From Paenibacillus tyrphae (GTDB taxonomy: Bacteria > Bacillota > Bacilli > Paenibacillales > NBRC-103111), in contig NZ_BSDJ01000004.1 of assembly GCF_027925525.1 (NCBI RefSeq), positions 305,298 through 369,297 of the forward strand: DNA of 64,000 nt. Direction: 5' to 3'. Shown piece by piece: positions 34,441 through 42,985 of this stretch (position 1 is the first letter of the stretch; the number at the start of each line of letters is the position of its first letter). The notes beneath the pieces are model-generated. The model was not told where the DNA came from and ran no database searches. It was given only the letters and a program-made list of their open reading frames with translations. The position numbers and the translations under genes are program-made.

Positions 34441-35343
34441 TTGGAACTTAGACAGCTGCAGTATTTTGTAAAAGTGGCGCGCAAACAGCACGTAACCCAG
34501 GCAGCGGAAGAACTGCATGTGGCGCAATCGGCGGTCAGCCGTCAAATCCATCAACTGGAAGAGGAGCTTGGCGTACAATTGTTTGTGCAAAAGGGCCGCA
34601 ATCTGCAGCTGACTTCGGTCGGAAAGCTGTTTTTGTGCCGGGTGGAGGGCATTCTGACCGATCTGGATCGCGCGGTGGATGAGGTCCACGAATTTCTTGA
34701 CCCGGAGCGGGGCGAAATTCGGATTGGTTTTCCCCACAGTCTTGGTATTAACTTGCTGCCGACAGTCGTCGCGAGCTTCCGCAAGCATTACCCGAACGTC
34801 AAGTTCCGCCTGCGTCAAGGGACCTACAACAGCTTGATCCGCGACGTCATGAAAGGAGAAATCGATCTCGCTTTCATTTCACCTTTTCCGGAGAAGCATA
34901 ATCACGTGGTCGGTGAAGTGCTGCTTGAGGAAGAGCTGTATGCCATCGTGCCGGAAGGCCATGCGTTATCGGGAAACGAATCAATTAAGCTGGACCAGCT
35001 TAGCGGCGAATCGTTCGTCATGTTCAGCGAAGAGTATTCGCTCCGCGCGATCGTCTTGGAAGCTTGTGCGAAGGCGGGCTTTACGCCCCAAATCGGATTC
35101 GAAGGGGAAGAAACGGATACGATCCGCGGGCTGGTAGCGGCAGGCATGGGCGTCAGCCTGCTGCCGGAGATGGCGCTGAAGGAAATCAACGAGCTTCAGC
35201 CGGTCAAGGTGCGCGTTACGGAACCGGTCGTTACGCGCAGCATTGGGCTGATTCGCCGGAACGGCGAAAAGCTTCCGCCCGTGGCGGAAGTGTTCCGCAA
35301 ATTTTTGATCGACTTTTTCGAGAAAAAGGCCGCCTGGGCTTAA
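34441..35343 (+). CDS. LysR-family transcriptional regulator, GltC-like
   Basis: A 300-residue LysR regulator. N-terminal winged helix-turn-helix MELRQLQYFVKVARKQHVTQ...LHVAQSAVSRQIHQLEEELG and an effector domain from about residue 90 (RIGFPHSLGINLLPTVVASF). Wording such as YLDPxRG-like FLDPERGEI and GLVAAGMGVSLLPE resembles GltC-type proteins. TTG start 34441 after GGGGGAAGGAATAGCT. Facing tpx across about 130 nt, it may control tpx and itself, but GltC relatives usually respond to nitrogen or carbon status. Confidence 0.9.
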   Translation: MELRQLQYFVKVARKQHVTQAAEELHVAQSAVSRQIHQLEEELGVQLFVQKGRNLQLTSVGKLFLCRVEGILTDLDRAVDEVHEFLDPERGEIRIGFPHSLGINLLPTVVASFRKHYPNVKFRLRQGTYNSLIRDVMKGEIDLAFISPFPEKHNHVVGEVLLEEELYAIVPEGHALSGNESIKLDQLSGESFVMFSEEYSLRAIVLEACAKAGFTPQIGFEGEETDTIRGLVAAGMGVSLLPEMALKEINELQPVKVRVTEPVVTRSIGLIRRNGEKLPPVAEVFRKFLIDFFEKKAAWA

Positions 35344-35376
35344 CATTCGTTTTCATCTTCATCGCTAGCCCCGGGA

Positions 35377-35520
35377 TCAAGCGAATATCGCGCTGATGGC
35401 GGTGACGCCAACCAGCCAGTCCATAAGCGGCACACGGGGAAACCGGGAGCCGCTTGCTTTTTTTTCGGTTTCTTTCACTTGCTCCAGCATTTGCATTTCA
35501 AGTTCAAACGGGTTTAACAT
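35377..35520 (-). CDS. Small hypothetical protein, 47 residues
   Basis: ATG at 35520 is preceded by AGGAGGAGAGACACC, a very strong ribosome binding site. The protein has an acidic helical head (MLNPFELEMQMLEQVKETEK), a Lys/Ser/Arg/Pro linker and a hydrophobic end (LMDWLVGVTAISAIFA) that could insert in the membrane. It diverges from the SgrR-like gene. No family recognised. Confidence 0.72.
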   Translation of the reverse strand: MLNPFELEMQMLEQVKETEKKASGSRFPRVPLMDWLVGVTAISAIFA

Positions 35521-35670
35521 GGTGTCTCTCCTCCTGAGGAAGCCTTTATTTCGCTTGCTTACGGCTTCTGGTTTCATTATACCTTGCGAAAGATGAATAA
35601 AAAGTGTAGCATATTGTTTATTTCTTTCATCTTTTATGGACGCATGGACCGGCGAGGAGGCGTTTTCAGA

Positions 35671-37497
35671 ATGATCGATTTCTACTATTTGCGCCTGCGC
35701 AAGAAATATGCGGAGGTTAAGGAACAGGCGGAGATTGAGATTACGCTGACGGAGCTGACGGATATTTTTCAATGTACGGCCCGCAACGTCAACTTCGTAT
35801 TGAAACGGATGGAAGAAGCAGGTTGGATTCACTGGACTCCGGGCCGCGGGCGGGGGCATCGTTCGAAAATCGTATTTTTGGCCAAAAGCGAATCGATTGC
35901 GCTGGAATCCGCTCAAGCGTTAGTGAAGAAAGGCGACATTCAGCAAGCGTTCGCTTACTTGGAAGAGCATTCTGCTTTGCCTGCGCTCAAGGATCAGTTC
36001 GTTTATTGGCTGGATTCTCACTTCGGCTATCGGCCCGAGGTGAAAAACGATACGTTGACGGATACGCTGCGGCTGCCCTATTCCAAGCGAATTGCTTGCC
36101 TGGACCCGGCGCTCATCACCTTTGTCGTGGAATGTCATATGGTACAGCAAATTTTTGACGTACTCATCCGAATGAATACGAAGACCGGCAAAATCGAGGG
36201 TGGGCTTGCGCACTACTGGACCAGCGGGAACGACGGCAAAGAATGGACGTTTTATTTGCGCAAAGGGGTATTTTTTCATCACGGGAGAGAAATGACCTCG
36301 GAGGACGTCAAATATTCGATTGAACGTCATAACTGCAAAGAATTGGGCTCGCCGTTTCGATGGCTGTTTGCGGATGTGGAGCGCATCGAGACGATCGGCA
36401 GCTACGCCATACGTATCCATTTACGGCGGGCTAATCCGCTCTTCCTGCATCATTTGAGCTACGACCGGGCTTCGATCGTTCCGCAGGATGCGGTGACGGA
36501 GCTCGGAGAGGCTTTCTGCCGGATGCCGATCGGGACCGGACCTTTCCGTGTGGTCCAAAATGACGACAATATGCTGGTGTTGGAAGCGTTCCCGCGTTAT
36601 TTCGACCGGCGGGCGCATCTGGACCGGATTGAAATTTGGTATACGCCAGAATTGATGCGAAAAGCGAGTCATCTTCAACCGCCGAACTATATGATGCGGC
36701 ACCAATGCGATACGGCTGAAGAGCTGCCTAAAGACTGGCAGACGATACAGACGATTGGGCGGGATTGCAGCTTTTTCACGTTTAATTTAAACTTGCCGGG
36801 ACCGCAGCAGAAGCTGGCTTTTCGAAAGGCTGTGGTTCATGGGATCGACCGTAAGCTTCTGGTGCCGTCAAGCGCGCCGGGAGATGTCACGTTCGCCAAG
36901 TGGTTCTACGAGGAAAATCGGGAGCCTAGCGATACGGATGAGCAATATGACCCGATACTAGCCAAACGGCTGCTGGCGGAGAGCGGGTATGATGGGGAAG
37001 AGCTGCTGCTTGTGCACAGCCCCCATCACAAGGGCTTCGCGGAAAACTTGCAGACCCAGCTTGGCGAGATTGGTATCAGGGTAAAGCTGAACGAAGTGCA
37101 CTGGGGAACGGCGGAGAGGGATGAAATGGTGCGAAGCTCGCATTTCACCTTTAACCGCAACGTATTGGATCATGACGTGGAGCTGGCGGTTATCGAGCTG
37201 TTTCTCGCAGACAACTGTGTCGTTCGGATGCATCTGGGAGACGGGTTGAAGCAGCAGACCGATTTCATCATCGAACGGCTGTATCAAGAAGGCTCTCCCG
37301 TCACGCGCAGCACATATTTGAACCGGCTGCGGCAGCTTGTAACCGATCAGGCTTATGTATTGTTTCTGTTCCATCATACGCAGCGCACTGTATTCCATCC
37401 TTCGTTAAGAAACGTTTGCTTGAACTCGCTCGGTTGGGTCCGGTTTCGGGATCTATGGTTCGAACCGACGATGGACACCTTGCAGCAAGAGCGTTAA
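35671..37497 (+). CDS. SgrR-like regulator: helix-turn-helix fused to a solute-binding domain
   Basis: A 608-residue protein. Residues 1-110 form an SgrR_N-type winged helix-turn-helix (YLRLRKKYAEVKEQAEIEITLTELTDIFQCTARNVNFVLKRM). From about 160 to 560 there is an SBP_bac_5 oligopeptide-binding domain (GGLAHYWTSGNDGKEWTFYLRKGVFFHHGREMTSEDVKYS). It has no signal peptide, so the binding domain senses a cytosolic ligand, sugar phosphates in E. coli SgrR. ATG 35671 follows GAGGAGG by 10 nt. Target unknown; the nearest candidate is the divergent 47-residue gene. Confidence 0.88.
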   Translation: MIDFYYLRLRKKYAEVKEQAEIEITLTELTDIFQCTARNVNFVLKRMEEAGWIHWTPGRGRGHRSKIVFLAKSESIALESAQALVKKGDIQQAFAYLEEHSALPALKDQFVYWLDSHFGYRPEVKNDTLTDTLRLPYSKRIACLDPALITFVVECHMVQQIFDVLIRMNTKTGKIEGGLAHYWTSGNDGKEWTFYLRKGVFFHHGREMTSEDVKYSIERHNCKELGSPFRWLFADVERIETIGSYAIRIHLRRANPLFLHHLSYDRASIVPQDAVTELGEAFCRMPIGTGPFRVVQNDDNMLVLEAFPRYFDRRAHLDRIEIWYTPELMRKASHLQPPNYMMRHQCDTAEELPKDWQTIQTIGRDCSFFTFNLNLPGPQQKLAFRKAVVHGIDRKLLVPSSAPGDVTFAKWFYEENREPSDTDEQYDPILAKRLLAESGYDGEELLLVHSPHHKGFAENLQTQLGEIGIRVKLNEVHWGTAERDEMVRSSHFTFNRNVLDHDVELAVIELFLADNCVVRMHLGDGLKQQTDFIIERLYQEGSPVTRSTYLNRLRQLVTDQAYVLFLFHHTQRTVFHPSLRNVCLNSLGWVRFRDLWFEPTMDTLQQER

Positions 37498-37506
37498 TTC
37501 GACACG

Positions 37507-37557
37507 AAAAAAAACCGCCGGATCACTCCAGAAAGGAGCGAGTCCGGCGGTTTTCGC
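37507..37557 (+). terminator. Terminator of the SgrR-like gene
   Basis: AAAACCGCCGGA...CTCC / GGAG...TCCGGCGGTTTT stem; also serves the convergent peptidase gene. Confidence 0.9.
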
Positions 37558-37573
37558 GTTCGATGTAGCAGGC

Positions 37574-38257
37574 TTAATCGTCGCTGCGGTTGGTGAAAAT
37601 CATAATGTACTTAATCAGCTCAAGCAGCGAGATCAGCGCAGCAGCTACATAAGTAAGCGCAGCGGCGTTAAGTACTTTGGCTACGCCTCGTTCTTCATCG
37701 TTGGTGATAAAGCCTTCGGCAACCATCAAGTCGCGGGCCCGGTTGCTGGCGTTAAACTCTACCGGCAAGGTCACGAGCTGGAAAGCGACGGCTGCGGAGA
37801 AGAAAATAATCCCCAGGCCGAGCAATCCGGTCCAATGGAACAAAAAGCCTGCGATCAAGAGCAGCGGCGCAATGCCGGAAGCGAAGTTCACGACCGGGAA
37901 CATCCGGTGGCGGGCAACGAGCATCGGGTAATTCACTTTATGCTGAATGGCGTGACCGACCTCGTGGCAAGCGACCGATACGGCCGAGATGGTGCTCTCG
38001 TAATAAACCGGCTCCGACAACCGTACCGTGCGGGCGATCGGATCGTAGTGATCCGTCAGCGCGCCGGGAATCGGCTCGACCGGAACGTCATACAATCCGT
38101 TGGAATCCAGCATGCGGCGGGCCGCTTCGTATCCCGTCATACCGGATTGAACGGGCACATCGGACCATTTGTTGAAGGTACCTTTGACCCGGAACTGCGC
38201 CCAAATGGAGAGTATGAACGCAATGATAATAAGGAAATCCATAGGGTGAAAAAACAT
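37574..38257 (-). CDS. YugP-type zinc metallopeptidase
   Basis: A 227-residue membrane peptidase of the Peptidase_M48-like YugP/neutral zinc metallopeptidase group. An N-terminal helix is followed by SAVSVACHEVGHAIQH (HExxH-type HEVGH zinc site), then helices near residues 120-140, 145-165 and 200-220, with LPVEFNASNRARDLM holding the third zinc ligand region. ATG after CGGAGGAATGG. Substrate unknown; membrane quality control is plausible. Confidence 0.9.
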   Translation of the reverse strand: MFFHPMDFLIIIAFILSIWAQFRVKGTFNKWSDVPVQSGMTGYEAARRMLDSNGLYDVPVEPIPGALTDHYDPIARTVRLSEPVYYESTISAVSVACHEVGHAIQHKVNYPMLVARHRMFPVVNFASGIAPLLLIAGFLFHWTGLLGLGIIFFSAAVAFQLVTLPVEFNASNRARDLMVAEGFITNDEERGVAKVLNAAALTYVAAALISLLELIKYIMIFTNRSDD

Positions 38258-38291
38258 CGATCCATTCCTCCGTTCGCAAAAATCGTTTCAA

Positions 38292-38723
38292 TTAGGAAAG
38301 AGGGCCTTTACCTAACAGCAACAATAAAGCTTCGATGCATGCAGCGGTGGGCTGCGTGAGAATTTTGTTCAGGTTCTTCAATTGCGACGGCTTCAGCTTT
38401 TCAAGCATCGGTCCGACTTCCTTCGCTTCCTTCTCAAGCTGCTTAAGTAACAATTGCAATGATGTCAGTTTATCTGTCACTATTTCATCTCGGCTCACCT
38501 TATTCCATTGCAACAGGCTAGCCTTGATTTCCTCTAAGGTATACTTCTCCCTCTTCATACTTTCAATACGTTTCAGCCGCGCTAAGGTTTCATCGCTGTA
38601 GTAACGATAATTCGTATCGGATCTTTTCTCCGGTTGAATCAGCCCGAGCTTCGTATAGTAGTCGATCGTTCTGGGGCTGACCTCCGATAAGCGCGCCAAC
38701 TCGCCGATTTTGTAAAGCTTCAT
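38292..38723 (-). CDS. MerR-family transcriptional regulator
   Basis: A 143-residue MerR regulator: winged helix-turn-helix KLYKIGELARLSEVSPRTID...YYTKLGLIQPEKRS, arginine-tyrosine pair in NYRYYSDETL, then a coiled-coil dimer helix and a variable C-terminus without a clear metal or drug site. The ATG directly follows GGGGAG; a stop in frame 15 nt upstream makes it the first possible start. It precedes the zinc peptidase gene by 34 nt on the same strand, so the two may be co-transcribed. Confidence 0.88.
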   Translation of the reverse strand: MKLYKIGELARLSEVSPRTIDYYTKLGLIQPEKRSDTNYRYYSDETLARLKRIESMKREKYTLEEIKASLLQWNKVSRDEIVTDKLTSLQLLLKQLEKEAKEVGPMLEKLKPSQLKNLNKILTQPTAACIEALLLLLGKGPLS

Positions 38724-38879
38724 CTCCCCATCTCATGTCACCTCGTTTTATATAGATACTGGAATAGGTGCTCTTGTATTCATGATACCCGAATCCAAAC
38801 CATACAGTCAAACGTTACACTTTTACTTAGCGGGAGAGTCGCTCCGATTGCCTGAAATTTAGCGGATTTCGAATATACG

Positions 38880-38968
38880 AGTTATTTTATATGACGCACA
38901 CAATAGGGTGATCAACGAAAAAAAGTATAAAACCGAATTATGCAAAGTTCATGTTAGATTATTTTTCG
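38880..38968 (+). promoter_or_regulatory. Two candidate GlnR/TnrA-like sites upstream of amt
   Basis: TGTTAGATTATTTTTCG at 38952-38968 and AGTTATTTTATATGACG at 38880-38896 resemble the TGTNANAWWWTNTNACA box (8 and 7 of the 10 fixed bases). They lie upstream of the amt promoter, where GlnR/TnrA sites occur in other Bacillales. Neither is perfect. Confidence 0.4.
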
Positions 38969-38997
38969 TATTTTATGGTTCGTTAATGAAAATTCTA

Positions 38998-39026
38998 TTG
39001 TCAAAAACGTGTCTCGTGTATATAAT
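38998..39026 (+). promoter_or_regulatory. Sigma-A promoter of amt
   Basis: TTGTCA (38998-39003), 17-nt spacer, TATAAT (39021-39026). The gene-free stretch 38724-39085 otherwise holds only AT-rich sequence and the candidate nitrogen-control sites. Confidence 0.85.
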
Positions 39027-39085
39027 GACAATATAAATTTCATACAATGTAATAAATACTAACATAAAAGAAGGAAGTGGTCGAT

Positions 39086-40480
39086 TTGTTTAAAAGGTTA
39101 TTCTTTTCCGTCGCAATTATGTCAGCTTTGTTGCCTGCAAGCCTCGCATTCGCTGCGGATGAAGCGACACCCGCCCAGCTCCAAGGTGCAATTGACGCGG
39201 TATGGGTTATGCTGGCAGCGATTCTGGTCATCTTCATGCAAGCGGGCTTTGCACTGCTGGAAGCGGGTTCCACCCGAATGAAAAACGCCGGCCACGTCGC
39301 AGGCAAGACCGTATTGACCTTCGGCCTTTGCGCGATCGCCTTCTGGGCCGTCGGCTTCGGCTTAGCTTTCGGAGACGGCAATAGCTTCTTCGGGACGACC
39401 GGGTTCTTCGTTGACGGGACGGAGGAGCAAGCCAAAGCGGCCTTCGGTTCGCTATCCGCGTCGGACGTACCGATCGCCATCAAATTTCTGTTCCAGCTGG
39501 CGTTCGCCGGGGTATCGCTTGCGATTGCGTGGGGCGGTTTTGCCGAGCGTGGCAAGTTGGCCGTCTACTTCATCTTCGGCACGCTGTTCACGGTTGTCAT
39601 CTATCCGATCGTAGCTCACTGGGTATGGGGCGGCGGTTGGCTCGCTCAAATCGGAATGCAGGATTTTGCAGGCTCCACGGTCGTTCACTTGCAGGGCGCA
39701 ACGGCTGCGCTTGTGGCAACACTGCTGCTTAAGCCGCGGATCGGCAAATATAATAAAGATAAAACGCCGAATTTGATCCCCGGGCACAACCAAGTTCTCT
39801 CGGTTCTCGGCGTAATCATTCTCTGGATCGGCTGGTTCGGCTTCAACCCGGGCTCGACGCTGAGCGCGATGAACGACGGCTTCTTCGGTTACATTGCCTT
39901 AACGACGAATCTTGCGGCATCGGCCGGCGCGGTAGCGGCTATGATCGTGTCCTGGATGTATTTCGGCAAGGCCGATATTCCCAGCATGCTGAACGGCGTG
40001 TTGGCTGCCCTAGTGGCTATAACCGCAGCTTGCGCTTTCGTTACTCCGCGCGACGCTGTTATTATCGGGGCGATCTCCGGCATCCTGACCTTCTTCACGG
40101 CACAATGGTTTGAAAAAGCGGGCGTCGACGACCCAATCTACGCCTTCTCCGTTCATGGGATCGCGGGCATTTGGGGAACGCTGTCGACAGGACTTTTCGC
40201 AACGCCGGAGTTGGCCGCAAAAGTAGGCGTCGGGAAAGCAGGTTTGTTCTACGGCGGCGGCTTGGAGCAGTTGGGCGTGCAAGCGCTTGGCATTTTCGGT
40301 GCCTTCCTGTTCGTGCTGATTCTGTCCTTCGTGATTTTGTACTTGATCAAAGCGACGATCGGTCTTCGGGTAACGGAAGAAGAAGAAATCGTCGGTCTGG
40401 ATTTATCCGAGCACGGAAGTTACGGGTATCCGGAGCAAATGAAGAAAGCGGCGCATGGCAGCGCAGCTACCACGGTATAG
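39086..40480 (+). CDS. amt: Ammonium transporter, Amt family
   Basis: A 464-residue Amt channel: a cleavable signal-like N-terminus (MFKRLFFSVAIMSALLPASLAFA) then 11 helices. Key motifs are VWVMLAAILVIFMQAGFALLEAG, the first pore His in GSTVVHLQGATAALVA and the second in YAFSVHGIAGIWGTLSTGLF. A cytosolic C-tail follows (GLRVTEEEEIVGLDLSEHG), matching the conserved LRV-x-EEEE-x-GLD-x-x-EHG. TTG 39086 is preferred over GTG 39077, which abuts the AAGGAA site. No PII gene follows; instead a DUF294 gene starts 27 nt downstream. Confidence 0.95.
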   Translation: MFKRLFFSVAIMSALLPASLAFAADEATPAQLQGAIDAVWVMLAAILVIFMQAGFALLEAGSTRMKNAGHVAGKTVLTFGLCAIAFWAVGFGLAFGDGNSFFGTTGFFVDGTEEQAKAAFGSLSASDVPIAIKFLFQLAFAGVSLAIAWGGFAERGKLAVYFIFGTLFTVVIYPIVAHWVWGGGWLAQIGMQDFAGSTVVHLQGATAALVATLLLKPRIGKYNKDKTPNLIPGHNQVLSVLGVIILWIGWFGFNPGSTLSAMNDGFFGYIALTTNLAASAGAVAAMIVSWMYFGKADIPSMLNGVLAALVAITAACAFVTPRDAVIIGAISGILTFFTAQWFEKAGVDDPIYAFSVHGIAGIWGTLSTGLFATPELAAKVGVGKAGLFYGGGLEQLGVQALGIFGAFLFVLILSFVILYLIKATIGLRVTEEEEIVGLDLSEHGSYGYPEQMKKAAHGSAATTV

Positions 40481-40507
40481 AGCGAAAAAGCCGAAGGGGA
40501 TGTCGTC

Positions 40508-41587
40508 ATGAACCGTCTCGTACTTGAAAGGTTTCAACGGGAAACGTCCCGGGTCCGTAGCTTACAGAAGCTTAGGGCGCTTCGGGATCAAGTTAACGAG
40601 GAGTTTGGGCGGCGTCTCCTTTTTGCCGAAGCGCTGGAATGGAGCCGGGAGGCTAACGAATACCACGATGCGTTAATCCGCCGCGTCATCGCATTGTCCG
40701 AGGAGCGGCTGAAGGAACATCAGGGGAAAGCCGCACCGCTTTCCTATGCGTTCTTGCTGTTCGGCAGCGGAGGGCGGGGAGAGCAGACGTTGTGGAGCGA
40801 TCAAGACAACGGCTTGATCTACGCGGACCCTTCATCGGAGGATGAGCGTATGGAGGCGGAGCATTACTTCGCCGAATTGGCAGCCTGTATTACGGAAGGC
40901 TTGGAAGCGGTCGGCTACCCGCCTTGCAACGGACAAGTCATCTGCACCAACGAGCAATGGTGCAAGCCGCTGGAGGATTACCGTCGGATGGTCAACGAGT
41001 GGATGCAGGAGCCGGACTGGGAGCATGTGAGATATTTGTTAATTACGGTCGATGCACGTACGGTGTACGGGGATGACACGTTAGGCTGTGCACTTATCGA
41101 GGAAATCTACCGGTATACCGCGGCCCAACCCGCCATGCTGGAGCACATGCTGCGCAATACGCTGCACCATAAAGTGTCGATCGGCGTGTTCGGCCAACTG
41201 ATCAAGGAACGGTACGGCGAAGATGCCGGCGGAGTCGATGTGAAGTACGGCGCCTACATCCCGATTGTCAATGGAATCCGCTTGCTGGCGGTGGAAGCGG
41301 GAATCCGCCGTTCGTCTACCGAGGAGCGAATAAAGTCATTGATCGCAGGCGGGCACATCTCGGAAGAGATTGGCCATGATTGGCTGGAGGCTCTGACGCT
41401 GGCCTTGAAGCTGCGATCGATGACTCCTTATCAGATCGAGGAAGGCCGGTATGTGACCCGTGGCAAGCTGACCGCAGACCAGTTGACGAAAGAACGGGTA
41501 ACGGAGCTGAAGCAGTGTCTCCGCATCGGAACGGACTTGCAGAAGTACGTCAGGAAAAACATTCCTAAGGAGATAAACAAAGGTTAG
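40508..41587 (+). CDS. DUF294 putative nucleotidyltransferase, GlnD-like
   Basis: A 359-residue protein. The nucleotidyltransferase motif FLLFGSGGRGEQTLWSDQDNGLIY (about residues 83-106; GS-x-GR-x-E and D-x-D) matches DUF294, related to the uridylyltransferase domain of GlnD. The C-terminal DUF294_C helical domain follows. It lacks the CBS/cNMP sensor domains often fused to DUF294. It follows amt by 27 nt and precedes an exonuclease gene by 11 nt, so all three probably form one operon. A role in nitrogen signalling is inferred. Confidence 0.85.
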   Translation: MNRLVLERFQRETSRVRSLQKLRALRDQVNEEFGRRLLFAEALEWSREANEYHDALIRRVIALSEERLKEHQGKAAPLSYAFLLFGSGGRGEQTLWSDQDNGLIYADPSSEDERMEAEHYFAELAACITEGLEAVGYPPCNGQVICTNEQWCKPLEDYRRMVNEWMQEPDWEHVRYLLITVDARTVYGDDTLGCALIEEIYRYTAAQPAMLEHMLRNTLHHKVSIGVFGQLIKERYGEDAGGVDVKYGAYIPIVNGIRLLAVEAGIRRSSTEERIKSLIAGGHISEEIGHDWLEALTLALKLRSMTPYQIEEGRYVTRGKLTADQLTKERVTELKQCLRIGTDLQKYVRKNIPKEINKG

Positions 41588-41598
41588 GTGATCGGCTT

Positions 41599-42333
41599 AT
41601 GAAGGATATGCGGCCGGCCGGCCGGATGTGGCAGCTGTATAAAATGGGCGGGCTCACTCCGGCGATCACGTCGATGTTCGATGCGCAAAGCGCGCAGCAG
41701 ATGGCCTTTATCCGCTCCATCATGAAGGAACAGCGCAAAAACTCGTTGTATGAAATTTCTCTGAGTACGGTGGAACTGGTCGTTTTCGACTTGGAAACGA
41801 CCGGTTTTTCGCCGTATAACGGGGATGAAATTATTTCATTCGGGGCCGTGTCAGTCATAGGGACCGAAATCAAGGAAGAGAGCACCTACTACAGCCTGGT
41901 CCATCCGAAGAGAAGCATCCCCGGGGAGATCGAAAAGCTGACGGGGATAACGAACGAGATGGTGACGGATGCGCCGGATTTGCTGCACGCGCTGCGCGGC
42001 TTTTTGGAATTCGTCCGGCAGAAGGTGCTGGTCGCTCACGGTTCCGGTCACGACAAGCATTTTTTGAATGCGGCGCTGTGGCGGACGTCCAAAGTTAACC
42101 TGAACCATCGTCTGCTCGATACGATGATGATTGCCAAATGGCTTCACCCGAAGCTGAAAAAATACGATTTGGACACGCTGCTCGACCTGTATGGCATCGA
42201 AGTGACGAGGCGTCATCACGCGCTGGAGGACGCGCGAATGACCGCTCGCTTGTGGACCGCGCTCATGCGCGAAACCAAGTCGAAGGACGTGCAGACGTTA
42301 GGAGATCTGTATGCGCATTTGAGCCATCATTAA
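41599..42333 (+). CDS. DnaQ-like 3-prime-5-prime exonuclease
   Basis: A 244-residue DEDDh exonuclease. Exo I VVFDLETTGFSP (about residue 62-73), Exo II VLVAHGSGHDKHFL, and Exo III HHALEDARMTARLW with the His near 205 are intact. About 50 extra N-terminal residues precede the domain. Similar to the epsilon subunit/PolC proofreading domain but standalone. Last gene of the amt operon; its stop is 7 nt from the convergent JAMM gene. Confidence 0.88.
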   Translation: MKDMRPAGRMWQLYKMGGLTPAITSMFDAQSAQQMAFIRSIMKEQRKNSLYEISLSTVELVVFDLETTGFSPYNGDEIISFGAVSVIGTEIKEESTYYSLVHPKRSIPGEIEKLTGITNEMVTDAPDLLHALRGFLEFVRQKVLVAHGSGHDKHFLNAALWRTSKVNLNHRLLDTMMIAKWLHPKLKKYDLDTLLDLYGIEVTRRHHALEDARMTARLWTALMRETKSKDVQTLGDLYAHLSHH

Positions 42334-42340
42334 AATCAAG

Positions 42341-42787
42341 TCACTCCATAACGATGTCATATGAAATCGCCTCAAGGCTGGAATGCTCCTGCTGCTTTTT
42401 CCGAAAGGCAAAGGCTTTTACCTCGGGCAAAGACGGATCGCGCAGCGAAACGATCCAGTGACTGGGCGTCGTGTGCCATAAGGTGGTCAGGTCGTGATCC
42501 GACGGATAAGGAGCGGTACGGGGATGGGAATGAACGATCCCGATCAGTTCTTGCTTTCCGCCGGCAGCGTACAGAGCCCGGACAAGCTCCTGCGGGTGCA
42601 GCTCGAAGCTGTGCAGCGAATTGGCCGCGGCGTTGGCAATTGGCACATAGTTTAAGGCCGCAGGAACGCCTGCCGCAGACAGACAGCCAAAAAGAAGGCC
42701 GCACGCTTCGCGCGGCATCGATTCAAGGCAGTGACCGATCATCTCGGACCATGCTTGTCGGTGAATTCGAATCTGCAAACGATGCAT
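42341..42787 (-). CDS. JAMM/M67 metallopeptidase
   Basis: A 148-residue Mov34/MPN/PAD1-type (M67) protein. The JAMM zinc motif is complete: the Glu in SMPREACGLLFG and HSHPRTAPYPSDHD (HxHP...S..D). Bacterial relatives cleave C-terminal extensions from ubiquitin-like sulfur carriers (as in Mec+/QbsD) or unknown isopeptides. No sulfur-carrier gene is adjacent; the nearest related pathway gene is mobB at 48773. Ribosome binding site weak (AAAGGCG). Confidence 0.88.
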   Translation of the reverse strand: MHRLQIRIHRQAWSEMIGHCLESMPREACGLLFGCLSAAGVPAALNYVPIANAAANSLHSFELHPQELVRALYAAGGKQELIGIVHSHPRTAPYPSDHDLTTLWHTTPSHWIVSLRDPSLPEVKAFAFRKKQQEHSSLEAISYDIVME

Positions 42788-42985
42788 CGGAAGAGGCGCC
42801 TTTCATTGTCTTTTGCGCCATTATACTACATTTGTCCGTTTTCCCGCTCTTTTTTGTTGTCCGAGAAAGTTGTTTAATGCCATGGCTGCATGAAATGTCT
42901 GGAAAATTTATGAATATATATAGTACCAAGTAATAGAACTTTGTTATAATAAATGAGGGATACTTGGAACTGAAAGGAGAATAGT

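Noticed and set aside
38590..38811. Alternative minus-strand frame with a better ribosome binding site (GAGGTGAC) overlapping the merR start
   Set aside because: The product shows no fold, while the MerR frame has the complete DNA-binding motif.
39004..39085. GTG start at 39077 for amt
   Set aside because: It lies directly on the AAGGAA ribosome binding site; TTG 39086 gives normal spacing.
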